Counted from the stretch's first letter, positions 43,572 to 52,186 are shown. The stretch is 64,000 nt of DNA from Thiodiazotropha sp040507225 (GCA_040507225.1 JBEVVG010000001.1:1984001-2048000), one strand, 5' to 3'. Made by a program: numbers and translations. The notes: generated by a model from the letters alone, not told the origin.

Positions 43572-44609
43572 ATGATTCAACCAATACTTCGCAACAACCG
43601 TCTCTTGCTCATCCTGGCCCTGGTTTTCCTGATGATTACTGCCAGCGCCACCTGCCAGGCCAAAAGCATATTGAAAATTGCCACCCTGGCCCCGGATGGC
43701 AGCAGTTGGATGAAGGCGATGCGCGCTGCCGCTGAATCGATCGAGACACGATCCCAGGGACGCATCAGCATCCGTTTCTATCCGGGTGGGGTGATGGGCA
43801 ACGACAACAGTGTGCTGCGCAAGATCCGCATGGGTCAGTTGCAGGGCGGCGCCATCACCGGAGGGGGGCTGAGCGCCATCTACCCTCAGGCGCAGACCCT
43901 GTCGCTGCCGTTTCAATTCCGCAATCTGGACGAGGTCGACGCGGTACGTGAAGTAATGGACCGGAAGATCATCGACGGCCTGAACGAATCCGGATACATC
44001 AGCTTCGGCCTCAGCGAGGGTGGATTCGCCTATCTCTTTTCCAACACCCCGGTAAAAACCACAGAGGACATGAAAGGCCTGAAAATCTGGATACCAGAGG
44101 GTGACGACATCAATGCCAGCATGTTCGGCGAGCTGGGAATCACGCCGATCCCTCTGCCCCTGACCGATGTGCTGACCGGTCTGCAGACCGGCCTCATCGA
44201 CACCATTGCAAGCGCCCCGATCGGCGCCATCGCCCTGCAGTGGCATACCCGGGTGCACTACCTGACCGAGGTGCCACTGGCCTACCTCTATGCGACCCTG
44301 GTGATCGAGAAAAAGGCCTTCAACAAGCTCAGTGAGGCGGATCAGGAACTGGTCAGCGCCACCCTGAGCCAGACCTTCGTTGACATCAACCAACAGAACC
44401 GGGAAGACACCCAGGCCGCCTTGGCCGCACTGCAACAGCAGGGCATCGAGGTCATTACACCCAGCCCACAACAGCAACAGGCCTGGGAGACCCATGCCAA
44501 CGCCACCCTGCATCACCTCAACCAGACGGGCAAACTCGACACCGGCGGGCTGTTGGAGGAGATGCAAAAGCTGATTCAGGCTCAACGCACGGGCCAGGCC
44601 AATCCATGA
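43572..44609 (+). CDS. dctP: TRAP transporter solute-binding protein (DctP family)
   Basis: A 345-residue periplasmic binding protein. A signal peptide (to about residue 30) is followed by LKIATLAPDGSSWMKAMRAAAESIE, RISIRFYPGGVMGNDNSVLRKIRMGQLQGG and the ligand-site region FGLSEGGFAYLFSNTPVKTTEDMKGLKIWIPEG, all DctP-like. The last 60 residues are Gln-rich and helical. The TatT partner suggests a ligand handed over by the lipoprotein, possibly hydrophobic; the substrate cannot be named. ATGA overlap with dctQ. Confidence 0.92.
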   Translation: MIQPILRNNRLLLILALVFLMITASATCQAKSILKIATLAPDGSSWMKAMRAAAESIETRSQGRISIRFYPGGVMGNDNSVLRKIRMGQLQGGAITGGGLSAIYPQAQTLSLPFQFRNLDEVDAVREVMDRKIIDGLNESGYISFGLSEGGFAYLFSNTPVKTTEDMKGLKIWIPEGDDINASMFGELGITPIPLPLTDVLTGLQTGLIDTIASAPIGAIALQWHTRVHYLTEVPLAYLYATLVIEKKAFNKLSEADQELVSATLSQTFVDINQQNREDTQAALAALQQQGIEVITPSPQQQQAWETHANATLHHLNQTGKLDTGGLLEEMQKLIQAQRTGQANP

Positions 44610-45094
44610 GCGCCTGGCTGCCCAGGCTCCAGCGTCTGATCACCCGTGTCGAGGAGATTCTGATGGCGCTCCTGCTCGGCGGCATGATTCTCCTCGCCGG
44701 CAGCCAGATCATGCTGCGCAACCTGTTCGACAGCGGTCTGGTCTGGGCCGATCCGGTACTGCGAATTCTGGTGTTGTGGATCGCCCTGTTCGGCGCCATC
44801 GCAGCCACCCGTGAGCACCGCCATCTGCGCATCGACCTGATCTCGCACACCCTGTCGCAGAAGACACAGGACTGGCTGGCAAAGATTCATGACCTGTTCA
44901 GCGCCTTGGTCTGCCTCACCATCGGCTGGCACGCCGCGCGTTTCGTCTACGTGGAGTGGCAGGAGGGCTCAACCCTGTTCTCCAATGTGCCCGCCTGGCT
45001 GGGAGAACTCATCATCCCTGTCGGCTTCATCCTCATGGGACTGAGATTTCTGCTCAATATCCCGTTGAAGCCACTGCGAGACCAGGCCGCATGA
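44606..45094 (+). CDS. dctQ: TRAP transporter small membrane subunit
   Basis: A 162-residue, four-helix protein that scaffolds the large TRAP subunit. It has the DctQ pattern EEILMALLLGGMILLAGSQIMLRNLF, then WADPVLRILVLWIALFGAIAATREHRHLRIDL. It overlaps dctP and dctM by ATGA at both ends, consistent with one complex. Confidence 0.93.
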   Translation: MSAWLPRLQRLITRVEEILMALLLGGMILLAGSQIMLRNLFDSGLVWADPVLRILVLWIALFGAIAATREHRHLRIDLISHTLSQKTQDWLAKIHDLFSALVCLTIGWHAARFVYVEWQEGSTLFSNVPAWLGELIIPVGFILMGLRFLLNIPLKPLRDQAA

Positions 45095-46365
45095 TCATTA
45101 CCCTGGGCCTGATCCTGCTGGCGATCAGCGGTGCGCCCCTGTTCGTGGTCATCGGCGCGATGGCCCTGTGGGGCTTTTATCAATCCGATATCGATCTCTC
45201 CATCGTCGCCATCGAATTCTTCCGTCTCGCGGAAACCCCGGTATTGATGGCCATCCCCCTGTTCACCTTTGCCGGGTATCTGCTCAGCGAAGGCCGGGCC
45301 CCCTACCGCCTTGTCCGGCTGACCCAGGCCCTGTTGGGCTGGATGCCGGGCGGCATGGCCTTCGTGGCGCTGGTCGCCTGCGCCCTGTTCACCGCGTTCA
45401 CCGGCGCTTCCGGGGTTACCATCGTGGCACTTGGAGCACTGCTCTATCCGGCGCTGCAGCAGGCCGGGTATCGTAACAATTTCAGCCTCGGCCTGGTCAC
45501 CACCTCGGGCAGCCTGGGGCTGCTGTTCGCACCGGCGCTGCCGCTGATCCTGTATGCGGTGGTGGCCCAGCAACTGGGGCTGGGCGGCGCGATCAGCGTG
45601 GATGACATGTTCCTTGCCGGTGTCCTGCCCGGCCTGTTGATGCTCGGCATCCTCATGGCCTATGCCCTGTACGCCAGCCGCCACATACCGCTCACACGTT
45701 TCTCTTCCCGCGAGGCTTGGGACGCGGTGCGCGATGCCGCATGGGAAATCCCATTGCCGATCCTGCTACTGTTCGGCATCTACAGCGGCTACTTCGCGAT
45801 TTCGGAAGCCGCCGCGGTGACCGTGCTTTACGTGCTCATCGCCGAGGTGTTCGTGCACCGTGAAATCCCCCTGCGACGGTTGCCGGGCCTGATGCGGGAA
45901 TCGATGCTGCTGGTCGGCGGAATCCTGGTGATTCTCGGACTCTCCCTGGCCTCCACCAACTACATCATCGATGCGGATGTCCCGGGCGCGTTATTCAACT
46001 GGTTGCATGAGCGGGTCCATGACCCGCTCACCTTCCTGATCCTGCTCAACCTGTTCCTGCTGGTGTTGGGCACCCTGCTGGATATCTTCTCCGCACTGGT
46101 GCTGATGGTGCCGCTGTTGCTGCCGGTGGCCATCCAGTACGGGGTCGATCCGGTTCACCTGGGGATCATTTTCCTGGCGAACATGCAGATCGGGTATTTC
46201 ACCCCGCCCGTGGGCATGAACCTGTTCATCGCCAGCTACCGTTTCGACAAACCGATCATGACCATCTACCGCGCCACCCTGCCCTGGTTCCTGCTGCTGC
46301 TCGGCGCGGTACTGATCATCACCTACTGGCCCTCGCTCTCCCTGACCCTGACCGGCCGCCACTGA
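45091..46365 (+). CDS. dctM: TRAP transporter large membrane subunit
   Basis: A 424-residue ion-coupled permease of the DctM family with about twelve helices. Diagnostic segments: LMAIPLFTFAGYLLSEGRAPYRLVRL, ALFTAFTGASGVTIVALGALLYPAL, TTSGSLGLLFAPALPLILYAVV and FTPPVGMNLFIASY. The ATG lies in the dctQ stop (ATGA). Its last 43 bases overlap the end of the convergent EamA gene. Confidence 0.94.
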   Translation: MIITLGLILLAISGAPLFVVIGAMALWGFYQSDIDLSIVAIEFFRLAETPVLMAIPLFTFAGYLLSEGRAPYRLVRLTQALLGWMPGGMAFVALVACALFTAFTGASGVTIVALGALLYPALQQAGYRNNFSLGLVTTSGSLGLLFAPALPLILYAVVAQQLGLGGAISVDDMFLAGVLPGLLMLGILMAYALYASRHIPLTRFSSREAWDAVRDAAWEIPLPILLLFGIYSGYFAISEAAAVTVLYVLIAEVFVHREIPLRRLPGLMRESMLLVGGILVILGLSLASTNYIIDADVPGALFNWLHERVHDPLTFLILLNLFLLVLGTLLDIFSALVLMVPLLLPVAIQYGVDPVHLGIIFLANMQIGYFTPPVGMNLFIASYRFDKPIMTIYRATLPWFLLLLGAVLIITYWPSLSLTLTGRH

Positions 46366-47234
46366 CCCATTCTGCGAAACGCCGCCGCCTCGAAACCCGC
46401 CAACCCAGCGAGGATCAGCGCAGTCCCGATCCAGATCTGTGGCGTGATCGGCTCCGCGTTGAACCAGGCTCCCGCAAACAGGGCGATCAGGGGCGTGATC
46501 AGAGTGATCAGGGCGACCTTGGTAGTCTCCAGGTGGCGCAGGATGTAGTAGTAGAGCGCGAATCCGAGAACCGAGCCGATCACGCCGAGGTAGCAGATCG
46601 CCGCCAACGCGCGTACTCCAACCGCTTCGGGCCAACCCTGCCCCTGCAGGAACCAGCTGACCAGGAACAGCGGCACCGCAACCATCAACCCTCCGGTGGT
46701 CACCGCCAGTCCGTGCAGTTGGGCGTCGATGCGTTTGATCCATACCGCACTGGCGGAGTGGCTGATCACCGACAGCACCACCCCGACCAAACCCAGGGCG
46801 ATCTCAGTTCCAGCCTGGATCCCCACACTGAAGACCGTCGCCAGACCTGCCAGCGAGACCAGCACGGCAAGCAGTCGGGCCAGGGTCAAGCCAGGCTCCT
46901 GCAGCCACACACGCGCCATCAGCCCGGTGGCGATCGGCGAGAGCCCGAACACCAGCGAAATCCAAGCCGAAGGGATGTACTGGGCGGACCAGTACACCAG
47001 GGTCATGCTCAGGTAGATACCCAGTCCGGCGATCAGGTAGGTACGTCGTGCCGCCTCGTGCCAGGGCAGGCGCAGACCCATCAGGCGCAACACCAGCATC
47101 GCCAGGGTGACGCCGATCAGCATCCGACCGGTCACCCCGAACAGAAAACCCACTCCCTGACCACTCCATTGGATGGCCAGAGGCGTCGTCCCCCAGATGA
47201 GCACGACCCCAAGAAAGGCGGCAGGCACCGACAT
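46323..47234 (-). CDS. EamA/DMT-family exporter
   Basis: A 303-residue inner-membrane protein with ten helices in two EamA repeats (MSVPAAFLGVVLIWGTTPLAIQW... and LGLVGVVLSVISHSASAVWIKR...). It is expected to export a metabolite such as an amino acid; the cargo is unknown. ATG 47234 was chosen because GGAGG lies 8 bases upstream. A strong terminator-like hairpin sits 23 bases upstream of the start (47257-47286), suggesting attenuation. The 3' end overlaps dctM by 43 bases in the opposite orientation. Confidence 0.88.
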   Translation of the reverse strand: MSVPAAFLGVVLIWGTTPLAIQWSGQGVGFLFGVTGRMLIGVTLAMLVLRLMGLRLPWHEAARRTYLIAGLGIYLSMTLVYWSAQYIPSAWISLVFGLSPIATGLMARVWLQEPGLTLARLLAVLVSLAGLATVFSVGIQAGTEIALGLVGVVLSVISHSASAVWIKRIDAQLHGLAVTTGGLMVAVPLFLVSWFLQGQGWPEAVGVRALAAICYLGVIGSVLGFALYYYILRHLETTKVALITLITPLIALFAGAWFNAEPITPQIWIGTALILAGLAGFEAAAFRRMGQWRPVRVRESEGQ

Positions 47235-47733
47235 GATATAAACCTCCATAACGAAAAAGGCCGCAGATGTCTCCATCTGCGGCCTTGAGAAAATTCCTGG
47301 CTGATTGCTAAAACAGAATCGTCGAATCAGTCCTCCAGACCACAGATGACAGCACAGACTGCCCAGGGGCGAAGTCGGCGCGGCATGCACATGTTGCGAG
47401 TCGGTTTGATCGGATTCATGGTTGGCAGAATGGCACGGGGCCGAACAGCGGGTCAAGCGTTTTTCACACAGGCCTGTTCGTGCGGGTGGCGCACCAATAC
47501 ACCGCGTCACAGCCTTGATCGCGACTGAGTGACCGGACTATTTTTTCCTCAAGCTGAGTTATCATGCGATCCTGTGGGATGACCGCGACGTGCAGCTTCA
47601 ATATCGCGAGCGCACAGCGTCCCGGTCAGACCGGGTGCCTGAGCCTTGAGCGGACCGGGTGCATTCAATTGCACAGAAACATCCGTTCTGATCTCCGAAT
47701 CCATAGCACAACCACTACAAACAATATCTCAAC
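47235..47733. other. Divergent spacer with the EamA leader
   Basis: About 500 bases between the EamA start and the PPTase gene. It contains the hairpin at 47257-47286. A possible 30-codon leftward leader ORF starts near 47420 (MNPIKPTRNMCMPRRLRP...), unproven and without a ribosome site. No promoter could be assigned with confidence and no known riboswitch was recognised. Confidence 0.4.
47254..47286 (-). terminator. Terminator-like hairpin in the leader of the EamA gene (possible attenuator)
   Basis: A perfect 13-bp stem (AAGGCCGCAGATG / CATCTGCGGCCTT) with a 4-base loop, followed on the minus strand by TTTTT. It points toward the EamA gene and ends 20 bases before its start codon. No other minus-strand gene ends here, so it likely regulates read-through into the exporter gene. 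Confidence 0.65.
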
Positions 47734-48387
47734 ATGCCCGACCGCCCCCTGCACTGCTTCCCAACCCAGGTTTCTATCATCGAGGCCGCCCGGGATATGT
47801 GGCACACCCCGTTGTGCGCGGAGGAAGAGGCGTTGATCGAAACCGCCCGGGATAAACGTCAGCGGGAATTTCGCGCCGGCCGGCATGCCGCCCACCGGGC
47901 ACTCTCGGAACTCGACGCCCCCGCGCAGCCCCTGTTGCGCGGTGACAAACGTCAACCTCTGTGGCCGGACGGCTATCTCGGCAGCATCTCCCACTGCCGG
48001 GAGAAATGCCTGGCAGCCTGCGCCAGAAGCACCGACCTGGCCGGTCTCGGCATCGATGTGGAACCCCTGAATCCCCTGCCCGAAGGGGTCTCGCGCTATG
48101 TGCACACACCCCGCGAGGAGGCGTTCATGCAGGCCAACCCGGATCTGCCTGGTCGTCTGGTGTTCAGCGCCAAGGAGAGTCTGTACAAGTGCTACTACCC
48201 GATTCTGGGTCAATTTATCGGCTTTCAGGCGGTAGACCTGGAGATCGACCCGGTCACCCGGCGCTTCGGTTTTTCAGCCACCGCCGAGGGGGGCGTGCGT
48301 TTTCCCGGAAACCTCAGGTTTCATGGTTGTTACACAATGGATGACGCACATCTGTATACCGGATGCTATGTGATTTACTGCGACTGA
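47734..48387 (+). CDS. 4'-phosphopantetheinyl transferase (EntD/Sfp superfamily)
   Basis: Transfers phosphopantetheine from CoA to carrier proteins. The 217-residue protein has the EntD-like motifs LGSISHCREKCLA (P1-P2 region), LAGLGIDVEPL (Asp and Glu binding Mg2+) and FSAKESLYKCYYP (WxxKES equivalent). It could act on a fatty-acid ACP or a secondary-metabolite carrier. No synthase genes are near. Divergent from the EamA exporter; convergent with the next gene. Confidence 0.92.
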   Translation: MPDRPLHCFPTQVSIIEAARDMWHTPLCAEEEALIETARDKRQREFRAGRHAAHRALSELDAPAQPLLRGDKRQPLWPDGYLGSISHCREKCLAACARSTDLAGLGIDVEPLNPLPEGVSRYVHTPREEAFMQANPDLPGRLVFSAKESLYKCYYPILGQFIGFQAVDLEIDPVTRRFGFSATAEGGVRFPGNLRFHGCYTMDDAHLYTGCYVIYCD

Positions 48388-48419
48388 TTCGGTAGGTGTC
48401 AGGGTCGTCCTGAGCCCCA

Positions 48420-48431
48420 GGGCCTGTTAAC
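48420..48431 (+). repeat. Possible solo end of the 29122-29336 repeat family
   Basis: GGGCCTGTTAAC is identical to the first 12 bases of that element's terminal repeat. It covers the stop codon of the minus-strand gene at 48427, so that gene's C-terminus may have been reset by the insertion. No second end was found. Confidence 0.3.
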
Positions 48432-48894
48432 CCATGAGCACAGACACTCCCACCGCGTTCCAGTGGTCTCCGCCGATCGGCGGTTTGCCCACGCTGTTCC
48501 ATAGGTCGGCAGTCTGTTCGGGTGAGATGGAGTTTTGCGACAGTTCGATGGCTTCGCGCCGCAGCGCGCCGATGTAGCGTTCCTTGCCCACCATGTCGAT
48601 CAAGTCCTGAAAATCGAAATCGCGACCGAATTCCTCCGTCAGCATGTCGAGGGTATCCTCCACATGGTTGAGATCGATCAGCTCGATCGCCCGGTGTTCC
48701 ATGGCGGTCTGCTCACGCTTGACCCGCTGGCGCTCCTCCCAGATGAGTTCTCCTCGGCGAAACAGATCCTCATTCCAGGTTTCGATCGCGTGCCGCACCG
48801 GCCGGGTCGAAAGGTGCGGAAAATCCCGGGTGAGCTTCTTCAGCTGCCCGACCGCTTCCCTGGCCACCTCGAAAAACTCGCCATCGTCTTGCAT
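48427..48894 (-). CDS. Hypothetical helical protein
   Basis: A 155-residue soluble protein, not recognised. It is acidic and mostly helical: MQDDGEFFEVAREAVGQLKK, then a long amphipathic stretch with WNEDLFRRGELIWEERQRVKREQ, and a middle segment LTEEFGRDFDFQDLIDMVG. The C-terminus (VGKPPIGGDHWNAVGVSVLMG) looks different and runs into a repeat-like sequence, so it may be altered. Convergent with the PPTase gene; divergent from queD. Confidence 0.65.
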   Translation of the reverse strand: MQDDGEFFEVAREAVGQLKKLTRDFPHLSTRPVRHAIETWNEDLFRRGELIWEERQRVKREQTAMEHRAIELIDLNHVEDTLDMLTEEFGRDFDFQDLIDMVGKERYIGALRREAIELSQNSISPEQTADLWNSVGKPPIGGDHWNAVGVSVLMG

Positions 48895-49049
48895 AAGCTT
48901 TCCACTGTTCAGTTTCTTGTTATGGTTACATCGGCGATGCCCGGAAAACCTTTACCCGGCGGATCGTCAGCCGCGTCCGGAGTGGCAGCCGAAAACACCA
49001 CCCCTTATACTCTGCAGCTTGTTTTGCAAAGCACCACCCGACCATCGAG

Positions 49050-49454
49050 ATGTATACGGTAACCAAAGAGATCCACTTCTGTTACGGCCATCGCCTGCTC
49101 AACCATCAGGGCAAGTGCAAACACCTGCACGGGCACAACGCGACTGCGGTCATTCGTCTCGAGTCGCAACAGCTCAACGAGCTGGGCATGGTATGCGACT
49201 TCTCCGACATCGGGGATTATGTCAAAACCTGGATCAACCAGACCCTGGACCACACCATGCTGCTGCATGCGGATGACCCGGTGCTGCCCCTGTTACAGGA
49301 GGCCGGTGAGACGCTCTACGTCATGCCCGACAACCCCACAGCGGAGAATATCGCCCGGCTCATCTTCGAATACGTACAGGCGGGCGGCTTTCCGGTGGTG
49401 GAGGTGGCGCTGCACGAGACCGACAGCGCCCTGGCAAGCTATCGCAAAGCCTGA
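49050..49454 (+). CDS. queD: 6-pyruvoyl-tetrahydropterin synthase / QueD-family protein
   Basis: A 134-residue enzyme of the PTPS fold; QueD makes 6-carboxy-tetrahydropterin in the 7-deazaguanine (queuosine) pathway. Zinc ligands are visible as FCYGHRLLNHQGKCKHLHGHN (His14, His27, His29), with Cys in GKCKHLHGH as the catalytic position, then CDFSDI, LDHTMLL, and a C-terminal Glu in EVALHETDSALA. No other queuosine gene is adjacent. The region upstream lacks a strong ribosome site. Confidence 0.9.
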   Translation: MYTVTKEIHFCYGHRLLNHQGKCKHLHGHNATAVIRLESQQLNELGMVCDFSDIGDYVKTWINQTLDHTMLLHADDPVLPLLQEAGETLYVMPDNPTAENIARLIFEYVQAGGFPVVEVALHETDSALASYRKA

Positions 49455-49468
49455 ACAGTCCAGCGCAT

Positions 49469-49511
49469 AAAAAAGGCCCCGGCGCCCCGTTGAATGGGAT
49501 TGACCGAGGCC
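49469..49511 (-). terminator. Rho-independent terminator of amt
   Basis: On the minus strand GGCCTCGG (49504-49511) pairs with CCGGGGCC (49475-49482), with one G-U pair, and is followed by TTTTTT (49469-49474). It lies 25 bases beyond the amt stop and just past the queD stop. Confidence 0.7.
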
Positions 49512-49535
49512 TGCAGGTGCGGACCGGTGAAGCGC

Positions 49536-50762
49536 TCAGCTGAGCTCGTTGTACCCGCGCTCCTCGTGCAGCACGATATCCAGACCCTCGATTTCCTGTT
49601 CCTTGGTCACACGCAGCCCGACCAGGGCATCCACCAGTTTGAGGATCACAAAGGTCACCACCACGGTGAACACCAGGGTGGCGATCACCCCGATCAGCTG
49701 CACCTTGAACTGACCCCCGATGCTGGTGATGCCGTCCGCGAATCCATACCCGGAGAAGATACCGAGGGAGGTGGATGAGAAGATCCCCGCCAGCAGGGTA
49801 CCCAGGATGCCGCCCACGCCATGCACCGGGAAAACATCCAGGGAGTCGTCGATTTTCAATACCTGTTTCAGATAGTTGGTCGCTGAGAAACAGATCGTGC
49901 CAGCCAGAATACCGATCACCAGGGCCCCGGCAGGCCCGACGAATCCCGATGCCGGGGTGATGGTGCCCAGCCCCGCCACCATACCGGTGACCGCGCCCAG
50001 GGCACTGGGTTTACCGAATTTTACCCACTCCCGCACCAGCCAGGTCATGGCGCCGGTCGCCGCCGAGATGTGGGTCACCAGCATGGCCATGGAGGCATTG
50101 CCGTCAGCCGCCAGGGCGCTGCCGCCATTGAAACCGAACCAGCCCACCCAGAGCATGCCCGCCCCGGAGATGGTCATGGTCATGTTATGGGGCATCATCG
50201 ACGAGGTGCCGAAGCCGCGTCTCGGTCCCATCACCACGGCGGCCACCAGGGCGGCGGCACCGGCGGTGATGTGCACCACGGTGCCCCCCGCGAAATCATA
50301 CAGCCCCATCTCCTGCAGCCATCCACCGCCCCATACCCAGTGGGTCACGGGGACATATACCAGCAGCAGCCAGATGGCGCTGAACAGCAGCATCGCGGAA
50401 AAACGCATGCGTTCGGCAAAACCACCCACGATCAGCGCCGGGGTGATGATTGCAAAGGTCATCTGGAACAGCATGAACAGGGACTCGGGGATCGTCCCCG
50501 AGAGACTCTCCCGGCCCACCCCCGCCATCAGGGCGCGGCTGAGATCACCGATCCAGGCATTTCCCTCACCAAACGCCAGGCTGTAACCGAGCACCAGCCA
50601 GAGTATCGATGCCAGTCCAGCAATCGCAAAACACTGCATGAGGACGGAGAGCACATTCTTAGTGCGTACCAATCCGCCATAAAACAAAGCCAACCCTGGC
50701 AAGGTCATTAATAAAACCAATGCCGTGGATGTCATGATCCACGCGGTATCTGCACTATTCAT
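49536..50762 (-). CDS. amt: Ammonium transporter
   Basis: A 408-residue, eleven-helix ammonium channel of the Amt/Mep/Rh family. Visible landmarks: FYGGLVRTKNVLSVLMQ, the pore His in FAGGTVVHITAGAAALVAAVV, WFGFNGGSAL, and the second pore His in DVFPVHGVGGILGTLLAGIF. The N-terminus begins directly in the first helix without a long signal peptide. No glnK lies upstream, which is unusual because glnK-amt is the common arrangement. A clear sigma-54 promoter was not found. Confidence 0.95.
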   Translation of the reverse strand: MNSADTAWIMTSTALVLLMTLPGLALFYGGLVRTKNVLSVLMQCFAIAGLASILWLVLGYSLAFGEGNAWIGDLSRALMAGVGRESLSGTIPESLFMLFQMTFAIITPALIVGGFAERMRFSAMLLFSAIWLLLVYVPVTHWVWGGGWLQEMGLYDFAGGTVVHITAGAAALVAAVVMGPRRGFGTSSMMPHNMTMTISGAGMLWVGWFGFNGGSALAADGNASMAMLVTHISAATGAMTWLVREWVKFGKPSALGAVTGMVAGLGTITPASGFVGPAGALVIGILAGTICFSATNYLKQVLKIDDSLDVFPVHGVGGILGTLLAGIFSSTSLGIFSGYGFADGITSIGGQFKVQLIGVIATLVFTVVVTFVILKLVDALVGLRVTKEQEIEGLDIVLHEERGYNELS

Positions 50763-50888
50763 CCGATCCCCCTTTGGCCAGCGGCTGCTTATGATTTTAA
50801 TCTCACGAAAGATCGCGAAATGTACAAAAAAACCCCGAAAAAATCAATTAGACCAGTAATTTCATGCAGTTAGAAAGTTTTAAACCCG

Positions 50889-50904
50889 ACTTGAGAACTC
50901 AAGT
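50889..50904. promoter_or_regulatory. Perfect palindrome in the amt divergent spacer
   Basis: ACTTGAG-AA-CTCAAGT, two 7-bp arms around a 2-base centre. It lies 127 bases from amt and 76 bases upstream of the -35 of the gene at 51031. The symmetry suggests a dimeric regulator, but no known consensus was matched. Confidence 0.4.
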
Positions 50905-50979
50905 TCCTGATATTTCCGCCGATATTCCTAACAATCCCCATGTTCAACGAGGTTTGAGCGACAGGATTGTCGAAAAAGC

Positions 50980-51007
50980 TTGATATATTAGTAATTGTTA
51001 ATATAAT
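50980..51007 (+). promoter_or_regulatory. Sigma-70 promoter of the coiled-coil protein gene
   Basis: -35 TTGATA (50980-50985), 16-bp spacer, -10 TATAAT (51002-51007), a strong match. Transcription would begin near 51014, leaving a 17- to 35-base leader. Confidence 0.65.
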
Positions 51008-51030
51008 TTAGGGAATCAGAAAATTTTTCT

Positions 51031-51951
51031 ATGCGGCGGCCGACACCTATGAACAGAGAGCACCAAAATGATGCCGCGGCGCTTCCCCTGAACAAGCCAA
51101 GGCTTTTCCGGGTCGACAGCGTCGATCATCTCCCCATGCTCGCGCAAGACGAATCCTGTCGCATCGTCAAGCAATACTTCGATTTTCTCGAAATCTCCCT
51201 GAACCAGCAGGCAGAGCCGATCGATATCGGCGAGCTGCGCGGAATGCTGATGGAGATTTCCAGATTCATCCGCTCGGAAAAGACCGGCATCCGCGCGGAC
51301 GGTTATCTGCGCATGCTCAAACGGTTGACCCACATCTATGCCCAGGGTGTCAACGCCCAGGATGACCGGGCCTACGCGGGTACCGCGGTGAACTTCGCCG
51401 ACATCATCAACATCCTCAGCCACAGCTACCCGGGATACGATTACAGCGAGTCGGTGGGACTGTTGCTCTACTACATGAACAAACTCTTCAGCTATCGGGA
51501 AGAGGGCTGGATCGATCTCTACGAACAGTTGCTGCTGATGCCTGACACGACCCGTGTCATGCAGACGCTGCGTGTCGCACACATGCAGGAGATCCAGAAC
51601 TGGATCGAAGAAGGGGTGGACAACCTGTTCACCATCTGGGACGAGCAGTTGGAAGTGATCGAACAGCTCAACAGCGAGATCCTGGAACTGGACCGGGCCA
51701 TCATTCAGGGCCGCAAGGCCCAGTTCCGCTATCGCAGCACCACTCACCCGAATGTCACCCACCTGAGCAAGCAACGCCAGCGGCGTGACATCGAGCAGAT
51801 CCGCGCGCAGCGGGAAAGGCTGATCGAGGAGCGGGATGCCAAACTCGAACTGGCCGACCTGCTCAGCGAGAATATTCAGGAATTCACCAACCGGCTCACC
51901 GACATCCGTCGCAGCGCCACCATCCAGTTGATCTGGAGCAGAGCGGAATAA
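51031..51951 (+). CDS. Hypothetical cytoplasmic coiled-coil protein
   Basis: Unknown, 306 residues, no signal peptide or membrane helix. Middle region: SRFIRSEKTGIRADGYLRMLKRLTHIYAQG and LLLYYMNKLFSYREEG. The C-terminal 110 residues (EQLEVIEQLNSEILELDRAI, then KQRQRRDIEQIRAQRERLIEE) look like a long antiparallel coiled coil. It has a strong promoter and its own terminator, so it is a single-gene unit. The start is uncertain: ATG 51031 lacks a ribosome site, while ATG 51049 has GGCGG ten bases upstream. Confidence 0.7.
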   Translation: MRRPTPMNREHQNDAAALPLNKPRLFRVDSVDHLPMLAQDESCRIVKQYFDFLEISLNQQAEPIDIGELRGMLMEISRFIRSEKTGIRADGYLRMLKRLTHIYAQGVNAQDDRAYAGTAVNFADIINILSHSYPGYDYSESVGLLLYYMNKLFSYREEGWIDLYEQLLLMPDTTRVMQTLRVAHMQEIQNWIEEGVDNLFTIWDEQLEVIEQLNSEILELDRAIIQGRKAQFRYRSTTHPNVTHLSKQRQRRDIEQIRAQRERLIEERDAKLELADLLSENIQEFTNRLTDIRRSATIQLIWSRAE

Positions 51952-51981
51952 AAAAAGGCCTGACAACCGTCAGGCCTTTTT
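51951..51981 (+). terminator. Rho-independent terminator
   Basis: AAAAAAGGCCTGAC-AACC-GTCAGGCCTTTTT, a perfect stem followed by T5, directly after the stop at 51951. The flanking A-run means it can act in both directions. Confidence 0.88.
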
Positions 51982-52055
51982 CCTGTTTCACGAACCCGGA
52001 CAGCATCGCCACCTCCTCTTGGTAACGATCACCGATCCATCAATTCGCTTGGATA

Positions 52056-52132
52056 TGGTAGCAAGGGGCAGATTCGAACTGCCGACCCCAGCATTATGAG
52101 TGCTGTGCTCTAACCAACTGAGCTACCTTGCC
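52056..52132 (-). tRNA. tRNA-Met (anticodon CAU, elongator type)
   Basis: On the minus strand the 77-base sequence begins GGCAAGGTAGCTCAGTTGGTT, has the anticodon loop CTCATAA (CAU), TTCGAAT in the T loop, and an encoded CCA end. The acceptor stem pairs with one G-U at position 1-72. The D-arm and anticodon arm (CAGCACTCATAATGCTG) match the E. coli elongator tRNA-Met pattern, rather than the initiator. A tRNA-Ile2 with lysidine is the alternative for CAU. Confidence 0.93.
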
Positions 52133-52186
52133 AGTAAGCTGTTTGAAGGGCGCAGAATATACTGATGCCTCTGCCCGGTGTCAACA

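Noticed and set aside
47564..47836. 90-codon frame rich in Thr/Cys/Arg before the PPTase gene
   Set aside because: It runs out of frame into the well-supported PPTase gene, and its composition is that of a shadow frame.
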